Source: Mesorhizobium neociceri (GTDB lineage Bacteria > Pseudomonadota > Alphaproteobacteria > Rhizobiales > Rhizobiaceae). From it: 63,303 nucleotides of DNA. The translations under genes were made by a program, and so were the position numbers. A model generated the notes under the pieces. It had not been told where the DNA came from and made no database searches. It worked only from the letters and a program-made list of their open reading frames with translations. The stretch covers positions 1 through 63,303 of the forward strand of contig NZ_JACDTY010000029.1 of assembly GCF_013520985.1 (NCBI RefSeq). Direction: 5' to 3'. Positions 37,281 through 46,312 of this stretch are shown here, piece after piece (position 1 is the first letter of the stretch; each line of letters opens with the position of its first letter).

Positions 37281-38262
37281 GCTATCCGCCGAACATCTGC
37301 ATGAAGAGGTCGCGGAGCCGGCGGCAACGATGCAGCGCGTCCAGCGACGCATGGCGCCGATCGTGCCGGCGCAGAACATTGCCGGCCGCGCCTTGGTGCT
37401 GGTCATCGCCATCATGACCTTTCTGTCCTGCCTGACCTTCGGCGCGGTGACGCTGGTGCGCGACACCGCCTCGGTGTGGGAGAACCAGATCTCGCGAGAG
37501 GCGACGATCCAGATCAAACCTTTCGATGGCCTCGACATGGAGGCGGCCCTTGCCCAGGCCTCGCAGATCGCCGGTGAATTCCCCGGCGTGAAAGCAACCA
37601 AGATCATCGATCGCGATGCGACAGCCCGTCTGCTGGAGCCATGGCTGGGCTCGGGGCTGAACATCGACGAACTGCCGGTGCCGCGGCTGATCATCGTCAC
37701 CATCGACGAGACCAGCCCGCCCGACTTTGCCGCCATCCGCGCGGCGATCACGCCGAAGCTGCCAAGTGCTTCGCTCGACGATCATCGCACCTGGGTCGAT
37801 CGGCTGGTCGCCATGGCCCGCACCACGGTCACCATCGGTATCGCCGTGCTGGTGCTGATGTTGTCGGCGACAGTGCTGACAGTGGTGTTCGCCACACGCG
37901 GCGCCATGGCCGGCAACGGCCATATCATCGAAGTGCTGCATTTCGTCGGCGCCGAAGCGCGCTTTATCGCGCGCGAATTCCGCTGGCATTTCCTGGTCAC
38001 CGGCATGAAGGGCGCTGCCGCCGGCGGGGCCGCCGCGATCCTCGTTTTCATCGTCTTTTCCTGGTGGTCGTCGCGCAACATGGCAACGCCGCAGGCCGAC
38101 CAGGCCACCGCTTTGTTCGGCAATTTCGCTATCGGATCGGCCGGTTATCTCGGCGTCGGCCTGATGGTGCTGGTGATCGGCGGGCTGACGGCGGCGACCT
38201 CGCACGCCACCGTCGTCGCCTATCTCAGCGACATCGATGTCCGCCAGCCGGATGCGAGTTGA
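37273..38262 (+). CDS. ftsX: Cell-division protein FtsX
   Basis: A 329-residue partner of FtsE with four helices in the usual order: one near residues 38-58, a periplasmic domain of about 120 residues, then three helices near 185-210, 240-265 and 290-310. The periplasmic part contains the I-K-P-F-D-G-L-D-M segment and the family V-L-H-F-V-G-A-E-A-R-F-I-A region is present between helices 2 and 3. It signals to cell-wall hydrolases. It overlaps ftsE by eight bases and so is translationally coupled. Confidence 0.92.
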   Translation: MTELSAEHLHEEVAEPAATMQRVQRRMAPIVPAQNIAGRALVLVIAIMTFLSCLTFGAVTLVRDTASVWENQISREATIQIKPFDGLDMEAALAQASQIAGEFPGVKATKIIDRDATARLLEPWLGSGLNIDELPVPRLIIVTIDETSPPDFAAIRAAITPKLPSASLDDHRTWVDRLVAMARTTVTIGIAVLVLMLSATVLTVVFATRGAMAGNGHIIEVLHFVGAEARFIAREFRWHFLVTGMKGAAAGGAAAILVFIVFSWWSSRNMATPQADQATALFGNFAIGSAGYLGVGLMVLVIGGLTAATSHATVVAYLSDIDVRQPDAS

Positions 38263-38396
38263 ACAACGACGGCGGAGGCAAAAAAACAGTTCAGGGGCAA
38301 GGACAAAAACAACGAGGCGATCACGGATCGAAAAACGACGTAACGCAATGTGCGCTTTTTTCCTTATCAAAGCGGCATTTCAGGATTAACCATAGG

Positions 38397-39116
38397 ATGA
38401 TGGACGCGCGGGACTCGACCGGGACGGCTGGACAGATGCCAGTGGTGGGTGGGCGTGTGCGCACCGGGCCGAGCCGTTTGCGGACGGCGCTGCGTGTCGC
38501 CTCCCTGTGTTTGCTGCTGCTGATGGCGCTGTTTGCCGGCGGCTTCGGCTGGTTCGCCAGCAAGGTCAGCCACATGACCACCCCGGCCAACCCGGCCAAG
38601 GCCGACGCGATCATCGTCTTGACCGGCGGCCAGGCGCGCCTCGACGCCGCACTCGACCTGCTTGCCTCCGGCAAGGGCGAGCGGTTGCTGATCTCAGGCG
38701 TGCATCCCTCCGCCAGCCGCCGCCAATTGCAGGCCGCAACCGGCGGCGACAAGGCGCTGTTTTCCTGCTGCGTCGACATCGACCGCGCCGCGCTCGACAC
38801 GATCGGCAATGCCGAGGAAAGCGCCAAATGGGTGGAGAGCCACGCCTATGGCAGCGTCATTCTCGTCACCAACAACTACCATATGCCGCGCAGCCTCTTG
38901 GAAATGGGCCGCCTGCTGCACGGCGCCAAGCTTGAACCCTATCCGGTGGTCAACACCAATCTCGACAATGGCGACTGGCTGACCAAGCCGGAAGCGCTGC
39001 GCGTGCTTCTGACCGAATACAGCAAATACCTGCTGGCGCTGGCGCGCGGCATCGTCCCGGTCCGCCAGTCCGCCGACAGCGTCGCGCTGGCCGAGGTTTC
39101 GACCGCCAAGGACTAA
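38397..39116 (+). CDS. YdcF family protein
   Basis: A 239-residue YdcF/DUF218 protein with one N-terminal helix (about residues 33-55) and an extracytoplasmic domain. The motifs A-D-A-I-I-V-L-T-G-G, K-G-E-R-L-L-I-S-G, the S-x-x-N-A-x-E-S-A variant (here T-I-G-N-A-E-E-S-A) and V-T-N-N-Y-H-M-P-R define the family, which includes ElyC and SanA and is linked to envelope metabolism. The gene follows ftsX by 134 bp, as in many rhizobia. A TTAACC word precedes the start. ATG-ATG at 38397 and 38400 are both possible starts. Confidence 0.87.
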   Translation: MMDARDSTGTAGQMPVVGGRVRTGPSRLRTALRVASLCLLLLMALFAGGFGWFASKVSHMTTPANPAKADAIIVLTGGQARLDAALDLLASGKGERLLISGVHPSASRRQLQAATGGDKALFSCCVDIDRAALDTIGNAEESAKWVESHAYGSVILVTNNYHMPRSLLEMGRLLHGAKLEPYPVVNTNLDNGDWLTKPEALRVLLTEYSKYLLALARGIVPVRQSADSVALAEVSTAKD

Positions 39117-39186
39117 AGCAATTCCAGGAAAAGTGCGTAGCGGTTTTCCCGGGAAAAGCGCGTGCGCTTTCCCTCGGGAATTGCGT
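39117..39186. repeat. Intergenic palindromic repeat, long form
   Basis: The 70-bp element has an outer 8-bp stem, GCAATTCC (39118-39125) with GGAATTGC (39177-39184). Inside lies a perfect 14-bp palindrome (TTTTCCCGGGAAAA, 39144-39157) and a GGGAAAAGCGC/GCGCTTTCCC hairpin. The first 18 bases are identical to those at 62194. It begins at the ydcF stop and probably also serves as a terminator. Confidence 0.75.
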
Positions 39187-39213
39187 CCAACAAACGGCTC
39201 TGACGGCGCCCGA

Positions 39214-39846
39214 TTACCCCTTGGCAGCGCCGTCCGCTGCGCCGCGCAGCCGCGCAATTTCCTGTTCGAGTTGCTCAATGCGCTTGTCGCGTTCGGCAAG
39301 CGCGGCCGCCACATCTGCAGCCTCGAAGCGCTGCGGAATGTGTTGCGGACAATTGGCATCCCAGGCCGAGACGGTGAACAGGATGACCTGCTCTGGGCGC
39401 GCCTTGTAGTCCTGCGGCATCAGCTTTGCCAAAAGCTCGGCATCGTCCTCGACGACGCGCGCCGTACCCCAGATCTTGACGCGCTGCCGATGCGCATAGT
39501 TGATCAGGAACAGGAACGCCTGATTGTTGTCGGCAAGATTGCCCTGGGTGATGAACTGCCTATTCCCCGAGAAATCGGCAAAGCCGATGGTCTTCTCGTC
39601 CAACACCTTGAGGAAGCCGGCGGGCCCGCCGCGATGCTGGATATAGGGCTGGCCCTCGCCATTGGCCGTCGACAGAAATACGCTGGTCTGCGCCGCGATA
39701 AAATCGGCCAGATCTGGCGTCATATGAGCACGCCATCCACCACGCTCCTCGGCGCTGGCATAGCCCTTGCGCGACCCCTTGCGCGTCTGGATTGCCTTGA
39801 CCGTCGGCGTGAAGGCGACATCGCTGGTAAAGGTGTGAGCGTTCAT
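39214..39846 (-). CDS. Pyridoxamine 5'-phosphate oxidase-family flavin-binding protein
   Basis: A 210-residue split-barrel flavin-binding protein. The core, residues 20-165, contains T-A-N-G-E-G-Q-P-Y-I-Q-H-R-G-G, a flavin-contact region, and I-G-F-A-D-F-S-G-N-R-Q. A C-terminal helix (about residues 170-205; E-R-D-K-R-I-E-Q-L-E-Q-E-I-A) looks like a short coiled coil, so it may be dimeric. Family members reduce or bind various small molecules; the specific reaction is unknown. The AhpD-like gene lies 44 bp upstream on the same strand, so they probably form an operon opposed to the LysR gene. Confidence 0.82.
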   Translation of the reverse strand: MNAHTFTSDVAFTPTVKAIQTRKGSRKGYASAEERGGWRAHMTPDLADFIAAQTSVFLSTANGEGQPYIQHRGGPAGFLKVLDEKTIGFADFSGNRQFITQGNLADNNQAFLFLINYAHRQRVKIWGTARVVEDDAELLAKLMPQDYKARPEQVILFTVSAWDANCPQHIPQRFEAADVAAALAERDKRIEQLEQEIARLRGAADGAAKG

Positions 39847-39890
39847 GGAAGCGTCCTTCCTCTGTCCGGCTTGCTGCTTGCGCTGCTCGT

Positions 39891-40442
39891 TCAGGCCGCG
39901 TCGCGGGCAGCGACAACCGGAAAATCGATCTCGGTCCCGGCGACCTCGTTGATATAGTTGGTCCAGGTATTCAGGGCGACGTGCTGGACGATCTCTATGA
40001 TCTCTCCATCGTCATAGCCGGCCATTCTGACGGCGGAGAGATCCTCATCACCGACGTGCCCGCGAGCATGCGCGACTTTGGCCGCGAAGCGTACCGCCGC
40101 TGCCGCCTTCGGATCCGTGGAGCCGCCATGGCGGTTGGCTATCATCTCGGCATCGCCGAGTTTGGCGAGGTTCTTGCCGAGATAGGTGTGCGCGGAAAGG
40201 CAGTAGCTGCAGCCATTGATTTCGGCGACGGCGAGCGCGATGCGTTCGCGCGTCGGCGCCGGCAGGCGACCCTTGGCGAGCGCCCCCGACATGCCGAGAT
40301 AGCCCTCGAGCGCGGCCGGGCTGTTGGCGACCATTCTAAACAGGTTCGGCACCACGCCGAGTTGTTTCTCGACGGCCCGCAGCATGGGCTGGGTGGTAGC
40401 CGGGGCGTCTGCAATGGACGAAGGCGTAGCGATACGGGGCAT
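39891..40442 (-). CDS. Carboxymuconolactone decarboxylase/AhpD-family protein
   Basis: A 183-residue member of the CMD/AhpD family. The alkylhydroperoxidase active site is the C-S-Y-C-L-S-A-H segment near residues 83-90, with paired cysteines and histidine. It is predicted to work as a peroxidatic or disulfide-linked antioxidant enzyme in the cytosol. The start at 40440-40442 has an AAGGAAG site; upstream extension is less likely. It is divergent from a LysR gene, with about 103 bp between starts, and is followed by the flavin-binding protein gene. Confidence 0.88.
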   Translation of the reverse strand: MPRIATPSSIADAPATTQPMLRAVEKQLGVVPNLFRMVANSPAALEGYLGMSGALAKGRLPAPTRERIALAVAEINGCSYCLSAHTYLGKNLAKLGDAEMIANRHGGSTDPKAAAAVRFAAKVAHARGHVGDEDLSAVRMAGYDDGEIIEIVQHVALNTWTNYINEVAGTEIDFPVVAARDAA

Positions 40443-40473
40443 GGAGACTTCCTTTTTGAGGTGCGTGCAGCTC

Positions 40474-40491
40474 ATATGCGACCTTCCATAT
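40474..40491. promoter_or_regulatory. Inverted repeat between ahpD-like and lysR genes
   Basis: ATATG (40474-40478), eight bases, CATAT (40487-40491) forms a short dyad midway between two divergent starts. It could be the LysR operator, but the arms are short and AT-biased, so the call is weak. Confidence 0.3.
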
Positions 40492-40545
40492 CTCGGATGT
40501 AGATGGTATTTTCGCAATCAACCCTTCCAATTAATGAAAGAAGTG

Positions 40546-41451
40546 ATGGATCGTCTCGAAGCCATGTCCCTTTTCGTGGCGACGGTGGAGGCCGGCAGCC
40601 TTTCCGCCGCCGCGCGCGGTTCCGGCGTTCCGCTTGCTACGGTCAGCCGCAAGGTCTCCGAGCTGGAACGGCACCTCCAGACACGCCTGCTGAACCGCTC
40701 GACGCGCCGATTGACATTGACCGACGCAGGCCATTCCTATCTTGCCGCCTGCCGTCGAATTCTCGATGAGGTCGGCGAAGCCGAGCGCACCGCCGCCGGC
40801 GAATACAGCGCGCCTACCGGCGAGTTGATCATCACAGCGCCGATCGTCTTTGGCCGCCTGCATGTTTTGCCGGTCGTCACTGACTTCCTCGCGGCCTACC
40901 CGCAGGTGAACATCCGCCTGACGCTGGCCGACCGGGTAACCCAGTTGGTCGATGAACACCTAGATCTCGCCATCCGCATCGGCCAGCTTCCAGACTCGAA
41001 TATGATCGCCATCCGCGTCGGCTCGATCCGCCGCGTCGTGTGCGCGAGCCCGGCCTATCTGGCCAGGCATGGCGCGCCACAAATCCCGCAGGATCTCGCG
41101 GCGCACGCATGCATCAGCTTCGAGGGAACGGCAGCTCTTGCCAGCTGGAGCTTTGCAACCGGCAAGGGCGAGCTCATTGTCCCAATCCATTCCCGGCTTC
41201 GGGTCAACACCGCGGAAGCGGCGATCGATGCCGCGATTGCCGGCGCCGGGATGACGCGGGTGCTGTCCTACCAGATCGCGGACGCGGTGCGCTCTGGCGT
41301 GCTCGTCCCGGTCTTGCGGCCCTTCGAGCCGCAGCCATGGCCGGTTAGCCTCGTCCATGCCAGCCAGGGCCTGCTGCCGGTGAAACTGCGCGCCTTTCTC
41401 GATTTCGCCGCTCCCCGGCTGAAGCAGCGGTTGCTGCAGGCGACATGGTAA
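40546..41451 (+). CDS. LysR-family transcriptional regulator
   Basis: A 301-residue LysR regulator of the common oxidoreductase-linked type. The N-terminus M-D-R-L-E-A-M-S-L-F-V-A-T-V-E-A-G-S and the helix V-P-L-A-T-V-S-R-K-V-S-E-L-E form the DNA-binding domain (residues 1-60). The effector domain follows, with L-D-L-A-I-R-I-G-Q-L-P-D-S near residues 145-157. An ATG at 40534 would add four residues. It is divergent from the AhpD-like gene, which it likely controls. Confidence 0.92.
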   Translation: MDRLEAMSLFVATVEAGSLSAAARGSGVPLATVSRKVSELERHLQTRLLNRSTRRLTLTDAGHSYLAACRRILDEVGEAERTAAGEYSAPTGELIITAPIVFGRLHVLPVVTDFLAAYPQVNIRLTLADRVTQLVDEHLDLAIRIGQLPDSNMIAIRVGSIRRVVCASPAYLARHGAPQIPQDLAAHACISFEGTAALASWSFATGKGELIVPIHSRLRVNTAEAAIDAAIAGAGMTRVLSYQIADAVRSGVLVPVLRPFEPQPWPVSLVHASQGLLPVKLRAFLDFAAPRLKQRLLQATW

Positions 41452-41567
41452 GCTGAGGCCGGCTGCGGATCGACGGCGAGCCTGCCGATATCAGGCCATT
41501 GCGGCGTTTCCTTTTTGCTTGCGCTTGGTGTAACCAACGCACACCTCCTCAACGGGCCCTTCCCCGC

Positions 41568-42368
41568 ATGCTCTATATCCGCTCGCTGGCGTTCAACTTC
41601 GTCTTCTACATCAATCTGATCGTCCAGATGATCCTCTGGACCCCCTACTATTTCCTGTCGCCGCGCCACCGCGCCTGGTTCGTGCCGAAATTCTGGTCGC
41701 GCACCAGCCTCTGGCTCTACGACAAGATCGCCGGCACCAGGAGCGAGATCACCGGCGTCGAAAACCTGCCCGAAGGCTCCTTCATCCTGGCGCCGAAACA
41801 CCAGTCATTCTGGGACGCCATCGCTTTCTTTCCGTTCCTCCGCGACCCGCTCTATATCCTGAAGCGCGAGCTGACCTGGATCCCCTTCTTCGGCTGGTAC
41901 ATCCTGAAGATGCGGATGATCCCGGTCCATCGCGGCAGCCGCTCCAAGGCGTTGAAGCAGGTTGTTGTCTCGACAAAGCAGGAGATGGCGCGCAATCCGC
42001 GCCAGCTGATCATCTATCCCGAGGGAACGCGCCGGGCGCCGGGCGACGAGCCGGCCTACAAATACGGCATTGTCGAGCTCTATGCGCAGCTTGGTGTTCC
42101 GGTGGTGCCGGTCGCCCATGTCGCCGGTCTCTACTGGCCGCGCCGTAAATTCATGCGTTATCCCGGCACCATCAAGGCCCGCTTCCTGCCGCCGATCCCG
42201 CCCGGGCTCGGCAAGGACGAATTCATGGACCGGCTGATCGGCGAGACGGAAGCCGCTTGCGACCAGCTGCTGGTCGAGGCATCACAGGCACCCAATCCGC
42301 CGTCCATGCCGCCGACGGCGGTCAAGCGGCTGGCCGAACTCGCCGCGGCCGTAAAGACCAAAGTCTGA
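41568..42368 (+). CDS. plsC: 1-acyl-sn-glycerol-3-phosphate acyltransferase
   Basis: A 266-residue lysophosphatidate acyltransferase that makes phosphatidic acid for membrane lipids. An N-terminal hydrophobic segment (about residues 5-28) anchors it. The acyltransferase motif K-H-Q-S-F-W-D near residues 76-82 supplies catalytic His and Asp, and the second motif Y-P-E-G-T-R near residues 147-152 is intact, followed by P-V-V-P-V-A. Upstream open frame from 41499 overlaps no feature but is not needed; ATG at 41568 gives a standard start. Other acyltransferases of this fold could be meant. Confidence 0.87.
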   Translation: MLYIRSLAFNFVFYINLIVQMILWTPYYFLSPRHRAWFVPKFWSRTSLWLYDKIAGTRSEITGVENLPEGSFILAPKHQSFWDAIAFFPFLRDPLYILKRELTWIPFFGWYILKMRMIPVHRGSRSKALKQVVVSTKQEMARNPRQLIIYPEGTRRAPGDEPAYKYGIVELYAQLGVPVVPVAHVAGLYWPRRKFMRYPGTIKARFLPPIPPGLGKDEFMDRLIGETEAACDQLLVEASQAPNPPSMPPTAVKRLAELAAAVKTKV

Positions 42369-42380
42369 TCTCCGCTCGGC

Positions 42381-43007
42381 TTACGGCCACGCAGCCAGCG
42401 CCGTAGTCAGCACCAGCGTTGCCGCGAACACCAGGTTGATGATCCGCGACGCCAGCGGCTGGCGCAGGGTGCGAGCGAAAGCCGCGCCGGCCAGCAGCCA
42501 CAGCACATGGATGGCGACGATCATCAGGCCAAGAACCGCCAGCCTCGCCGGGACACCGAGAGCATCGGCGCCGGCCGCCGTCGACGACCCGGCTAGCACG
42601 GCCGCAATCGCCACATAGGCTTTCGGGTTGGCGATAGCGAGCAGGAAGCCGCCGAGGAAGGTCGGCCGCACTGCCCCGCTCTCGCGTGCCGCCAGCGGTG
42701 GCGCCGTCGCTATTCTGTAAGCGAGGTAGAGGATGTAGGCGGCAGAAGCGACCGCCAGCACCGGCGCTACCCCCGGCATCGAGGTGAGGATAGCCGTGAT
42801 GCCGGTGGCCACCACCAGCAGCACAGCGACCGTGCCGAGAATGATCCCCGATGCGTAGCCAAGCGAATTGCGCAGGCCGAAGGCGGCGCCTATTGCCGTG
42901 ACGCTGATCGTCGCCGGGCCTGGACTGCCCATGACGACGGTTGCCGCCAGCACCAGCGCCAGCAATTGCTGCCAGGGCTGCGCCTGTGAAAGAATGTCTG
43001 CGCCCAT
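42381..43007 (-). CDS. LysE-family amino-acid exporter
   Basis: A 208-residue protein with six hydrophobic helices. The G-S-P-G-P-A-T motif near residues 29-35 is the family hallmark, and the F-G-L-R-N-S-L-G-Y-A-S-G segment of helix 2 follows. LysE/RhtB members export amino acids or homoserine lactones; the substrate is not visible here. The start at 43007 is preceded by GGGAGAGGAG; an earlier start at 43043 would have no ribosome site. It is convergent with plsC, 12 bases apart. Confidence 0.88.
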   Translation of the reverse strand: MGADILSQAQPWQQLLALVLAATVVMGSPGPATISVTAIGAAFGLRNSLGYASGIILGTVAVLLVVATGITAILTSMPGVAPVLAVASAAYILYLAYRIATAPPLAARESGAVRPTFLGGFLLAIANPKAYVAIAAVLAGSSTAAGADALGVPARLAVLGLMIVAIHVLWLLAGAAFARTLRQPLASRIINLVFAATLVLTTALAAWP

Positions 43008-43095
43008 ACTCCTCTCCCACGATGCTGGAGAGCAGTGTGGCAAGCCGGACTGCCGTCGTCTTGAACGATCGTGCCGAACCTCTAGGAGGCCTTTG

Positions 43096-44043
43096 CTAAG
43101 CGCTGGCTTTGTCCAGCGCCGCGAGATCCTCCGCGCTGAGCTTCAGCGATGCCGCCCGTACCAGGCTCTCGACCTGATCAAGCGTCGTGGCGCTGGCGAT
43201 CGGCGCGGTGATGCCTGGCTGCGCCATCACCCAGGCAAGCGCCACTTCCGCCTGGCTGGCCGAATGCCGCGCCGACACAGCGTCGAGCGCCGCCAGGATG
43301 CGCATGCCGCGCGCATTGAGATAGGCTTTCACGCCACCACCGCGTTCACTTTTGCCAAGATCGGCCTCGCTGCGGTATTTGCCGCTCAAAAACCCCTTGG
43401 CGAGGGCGAAATAGGTGATGACGCCGATATCCTCCGCCGCGCAGAGATCATGCAGCGGTCCGTCGAAGGAAGAGCGGTCGTAGAGATTGTATTCCGGCTG
43501 CAGCACGGCATAGCGCGGCAGCCCGCGCAGGCTGGCCACATCGAGCGCGGCGCGCAGCTGGCCGGCGTCGAGGTTCGAGGCGCCGATATGGCGGACCTTG
43601 CCCGCGGCGAGCAGCTTCTCATAGGTGCCGAGCGTCTCCTCGTAAGGCGTGGTCGGGTCCGGCCAGTGCGACAAATAGAGGTCGATCACATCGGTCTGCA
43701 GCCGCTTGAGCGACACCTCGACCGCCCTTTCAATATGGGCGGCCGACAAATCTTTCTTGCCTTGCCCCATATCCGAGCCGACCTTGGTGACGACGACGAT
43801 CTTGTCGCGGTTGCCACGGCTTTTCATCCATTTGCCGATGATGGTCTCGGACTCGCCGCCCTTGTGGCCGGGCACCCAGCGCGAATAGGCGTCCGCCGTA
43901 TCGATGGCGTTGAGGCCGGCGTCGGCGAACCGGTCGAGCAGGTCGAAGGAGGTCTTCTCGTCGGCGGTCCAGCCGAAGACATTGCCGCCCAGAACCAGCG
44001 GCGCGATGGACAGGTCGGTTTGACCGAGACGACGTTTCTGCAA
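43096..44043 (-). CDS. Aldo/keto reductase
   Basis: A 315-residue NADPH-dependent reductase with a TIM-barrel fold. The tetrad is recognisable: Asp in N-A-I-D-T-A-D near residue 48, Tyr in A-Y-S near 53, Lys in V-V-T-K-V-G near 84, and His in Y-L-S-H-W-P near 125. It belongs to the YajO/IolS-type group that begins M-Q-K-R-R-L-G. The physiological substrate is unknown. Only loosely linked to its neighbours. Confidence 0.92.
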   Translation of the reverse strand: MQKRRLGQTDLSIAPLVLGGNVFGWTADEKTSFDLLDRFADAGLNAIDTADAYSRWVPGHKGGESETIIGKWMKSRGNRDKIVVVTKVGSDMGQGKKDLSAAHIERAVEVSLKRLQTDVIDLYLSHWPDPTTPYEETLGTYEKLLAAGKVRHIGASNLDAGQLRAALDVASLRGLPRYAVLQPEYNLYDRSSFDGPLHDLCAAEDIGVITYFALAKGFLSGKYRSEADLGKSERGGGVKAYLNARGMRILAALDAVSARHSASQAEVALAWVMAQPGITAPIASATTLDQVESLVRAASLKLSAEDLAALDKASA

Positions 44044-44198
44044 GATGGGCTCCGTGATGCTGGTGGCGGGCGAACCCGAATGCTTCGGGCCGCAGCTAAG
44101 CTAGGTCTCGCCGCGCCGAGGTCAAAGGTCTCGGCGACTTTTCCAGCGGACTAGCGCTTCACAAAGGCGCGACCGCTTCGCCCATCACCTGGCCATTT

Positions 44199-45167
44199 CT
44201 ACTGGCTTTGGCGCCGGTACTCGCCGGGTGGCAGTCCGATTGTGCGATTGAAAAGCCTGCTGAACGAGGCCGCATCCTGATAGCCGACCTGATAGCATAT
44301 TTCCGCAATGCCAAGCCTGGTGCTTTCGAGAAGCGTCTTGGCGGCCTCGAGCCGTCGGTCCTGAATCCATCGGCCGGGAGTCGTGTGCAATTCATCGGCA
44401 AACCGGCGCGCCAGCGTTCGTGGCGACAGGCCGAGTTGCGCGCCAAGCAAGGCAAGGTCGAGCGTTCTGAGCTGGTTTCTTGCCAGGGCTTCGAGCCGGT
44501 CGCGCAACGGCTCATGCAAGGGCAGCAGATCGGTGAGCGGGAATTCATATGGCGCCTGGCTCTGGCGCGACGGCGGCAGCACCAGCAGCTTGCGAACCAA
44601 CCGCTCCTCCTTGATGAAGCCAAGATCCTTGAGAAGCGCCTTGCCGAGCTCCAGGCCTGAAAAGCCGCCGCCGCAAGTATAGATCCGGCCGTCCCCGACC
44701 AGCACACGGGAAGCGTCCCAGCGCACTTTCGGAAAGCGGCGCTGGGCATCGGCCTTCAGCCACCAGGAGATCGTCGCGCGTTTTCGGTCGAGAAGGCCGG
44801 CATCGGCCAGGAAATAACCGGCACCGCAATGCGCGGCGATGATGGCGCCGTCGCGTTGCGCCCTGGCGATGAGCGGCGCGGCATGGCGGCTCTCTTGCGC
44901 CAGCGCGGCAACAAGCTCCGGCACCTGCATGCCGGGCATGGCAAGCAGGATCAGCAGGTCCATCCGCTGCGAGGGTTCGCGTCTGGTGTTGAAGGAAATT
45001 CCCGGCGTCGTCGTGGCATCGGCCTGCCGCGCGACAAATTCGAAGGAAATCGCCGGTGTGCCGCGAATGGTGTTCACCAGGTCGAACATTTCGACCAGCG
45101 TCGCGGCGACCGCCGAATAGAAAGTCGACGGCAGCCAGATCACGGCGTGGAGGGGTTGGTCGGCCAA
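44199..45167 (-). CDS. GlxA-family AraC-type transcriptional regulator
   Basis: A 322-residue regulator with a DJ-1/PfpI-like N-terminal domain and an AraC C-terminus. The former (about residues 5-175) keeps a cysteine at the nucleophile elbow (A-H-C-G-A-G-Y). The latter (about residues 220-320) has two helix-turn-helix units, ending F-S-R-L-F-N-R-T-I-G-L-P-P-G-E-Y-R-R, as in AraC. These proteins control catabolic or stress genes. It is divergent from the MDR oxidoreductase gene with 167 bp between starts that contain two dyads, so that gene is the best candidate target. Confidence 0.9.
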   Translation of the reverse strand: MADQPLHAVIWLPSTFYSAVAATLVEMFDLVNTIRGTPAISFEFVARQADATTTPGISFNTRREPSQRMDLLILLAMPGMQVPELVAALAQESRHAAPLIARAQRDGAIIAAHCGAGYFLADAGLLDRKRATISWWLKADAQRRFPKVRWDASRVLVGDGRIYTCGGGFSGLELGKALLKDLGFIKEERLVRKLLVLPPSRQSQAPYEFPLTDLLPLHEPLRDRLEALARNQLRTLDLALLGAQLGLSPRTLARRFADELHTTPGRWIQDRRLEAAKTLLESTRLGIAEICYQVGYQDAASFSRLFNRTIGLPPGEYRRQSQ

Positions 45168-45213
45168 GGTGCCTTCTCATGCGCAAACAAAATACATGGC
45201 AAGTTTAGCACAT

Positions 45214-45227
45214 AGATTGTCAAATCT
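45214..45227. promoter_or_regulatory. Short dyad near the araC-type gene start
   Basis: AGATT (45214-45218), GTCA, AATCT (45223-45227) is a small perfect interrupted palindrome, 47 bp upstream of the regulator gene start. It might be an operator; chance cannot be excluded. Confidence 0.3.
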
Positions 45228-45267
45228 GCCAATTCTGATTTTCGGCGACCGCCCGTAAGGTCCGCCG

Positions 45268-45287
45268 CGCCGATGCATGTATCGGCG
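45268..45287. promoter_or_regulatory. Seven-bp dyad upstream of the MDR oxidoreductase
   Basis: CGCCGAT (45268-45274), GCATGT, ATCGGCG (45281-45287) is a perfect inverted repeat located 48 bp before the oxidoreductase start and on the far side from the divergent regulator gene. It may be an operator of the GlxA-type regulator or a leader hairpin. Confidence 0.45.
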
Positions 45288-45334
45288 TGTTTGGCCCGGT
45301 CGCGTCCAGACCGCTGGCCCATTTGGAGACCGAC

Positions 45335-46312
45335 ATGAAAGCAATTCTATTCGACGAGATCGGCTCGCCGCGGGACGTGCTCTACCTGGACGACGTTCCC
45401 ACCCCGCGCGTCGGCGACGGCGAGGTGCTGGTCAGGATGGTCTCGGCTTCGGTGAACCCGGGCGACTTTCTGTTCATCCAGAACCTCTATCCCGAACCGA
45501 AGAAGCCGCATTTCCCCAGGCAGATCGCCGGAAACCACGGCGCCGGCATTGTCGAGGCCATAGGAGCGGATGTCGCGCTGCAACCCGGCACGCTTGTCGC
45601 CTTCAGCCACTACAACACATGGGCCGAATACGCGGCCATTCCCGCTGAATGGCTGATCCCTTTGCCCGCCGACTATCCCGCCGAACGTGCCGGGCAGATG
45701 GTGAACCCGATCACCGCCTGGGATCTGCTGGTGGATTCCAGGGTGCTGCCTGGCCAGTGGCTGGCGGTCACGGCTGGCTATTCTTCGATTTCAACAATGG
45801 TGATGCAGTTCGCCCAACGGCGCGGCATCAACGTCATCGCGGTGGTGCGACGTCAGCATCAAAGCCCGGACCTGAAGGAGCTTGGCGCCACCGCCATCCT
45901 CGACCTGTCGGATGTGAAGGGCATCCGGGAGGCCGTCATGGACATGACCGGCGGCGCGGGACTGAACGGCATCATCGACAATGTCGGCGGGCCTGCCAGC
46001 GGCGAGTTGATCCGCACCCTTGCTCTTGGCGGGCAGATGGTCATCAACGGCGGCATGAGCGCCGAGCGTTTCGAACTGCACAATTTCGACGTTCTGCTGA
46101 GCGGCGCCGAAATCAGGGCAAACATCTATCGCTACTTCTTTTCCCCGCCTGTCGAAGCCGACCGGCCGATACTGCGCGAGATTGTCGACATCTTCGGCCA
46201 GCCTGGCTTCCATATTCCTGTCGGCGGCATCCACCCGCTGACCGAGTTCAGGCTTGCCGTCGCAAACAGCCTGGATCGCGCCGATCTGGGAAAACAGATT
46301 TTCACAATGTAG
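45335..46312 (+). CDS. MDR-superfamily NAD(P)H oxidoreductase (2-enoyl reductase-like)
   Basis: A 325-residue medium-chain dehydrogenase/reductase without zinc ligands. The start M-K-A-I-L-F-D-E-I-G and the segment S-V-N-P-G-D are typical. The catalytic-domain motif is G-N-H-G-A-G-I-V-E rather than G-H-E, and the nucleotide-binding turn reads A-G-Y-S-S-I-S-T-M-V-M-Q, as in enoyl-thioester reductases. A Tyr in A-F-S-H-Y-N-T-W fits that subgroup. It probably reduces alpha,beta-unsaturated carbonyls. GGAG is seven bases before the ATG. The 3' end overlaps the ChaC gene stop by 11 bp. Confidence 0.85.
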   Translation: MKAILFDEIGSPRDVLYLDDVPTPRVGDGEVLVRMVSASVNPGDFLFIQNLYPEPKKPHFPRQIAGNHGAGIVEAIGADVALQPGTLVAFSHYNTWAEYAAIPAEWLIPLPADYPAERAGQMVNPITAWDLLVDSRVLPGQWLAVTAGYSSISTMVMQFAQRRGINVIAVVRRQHQSPDLKELGATAILDLSDVKGIREAVMDMTGGAGLNGIIDNVGGPASGELIRTLALGGQMVINGGMSAERFELHNFDVLLSGAEIRANIYRYFFSPPVEADRPILREIVDIFGQPGFHIPVGGIHPLTEFRLAVANSLDRADLGKQIFTM

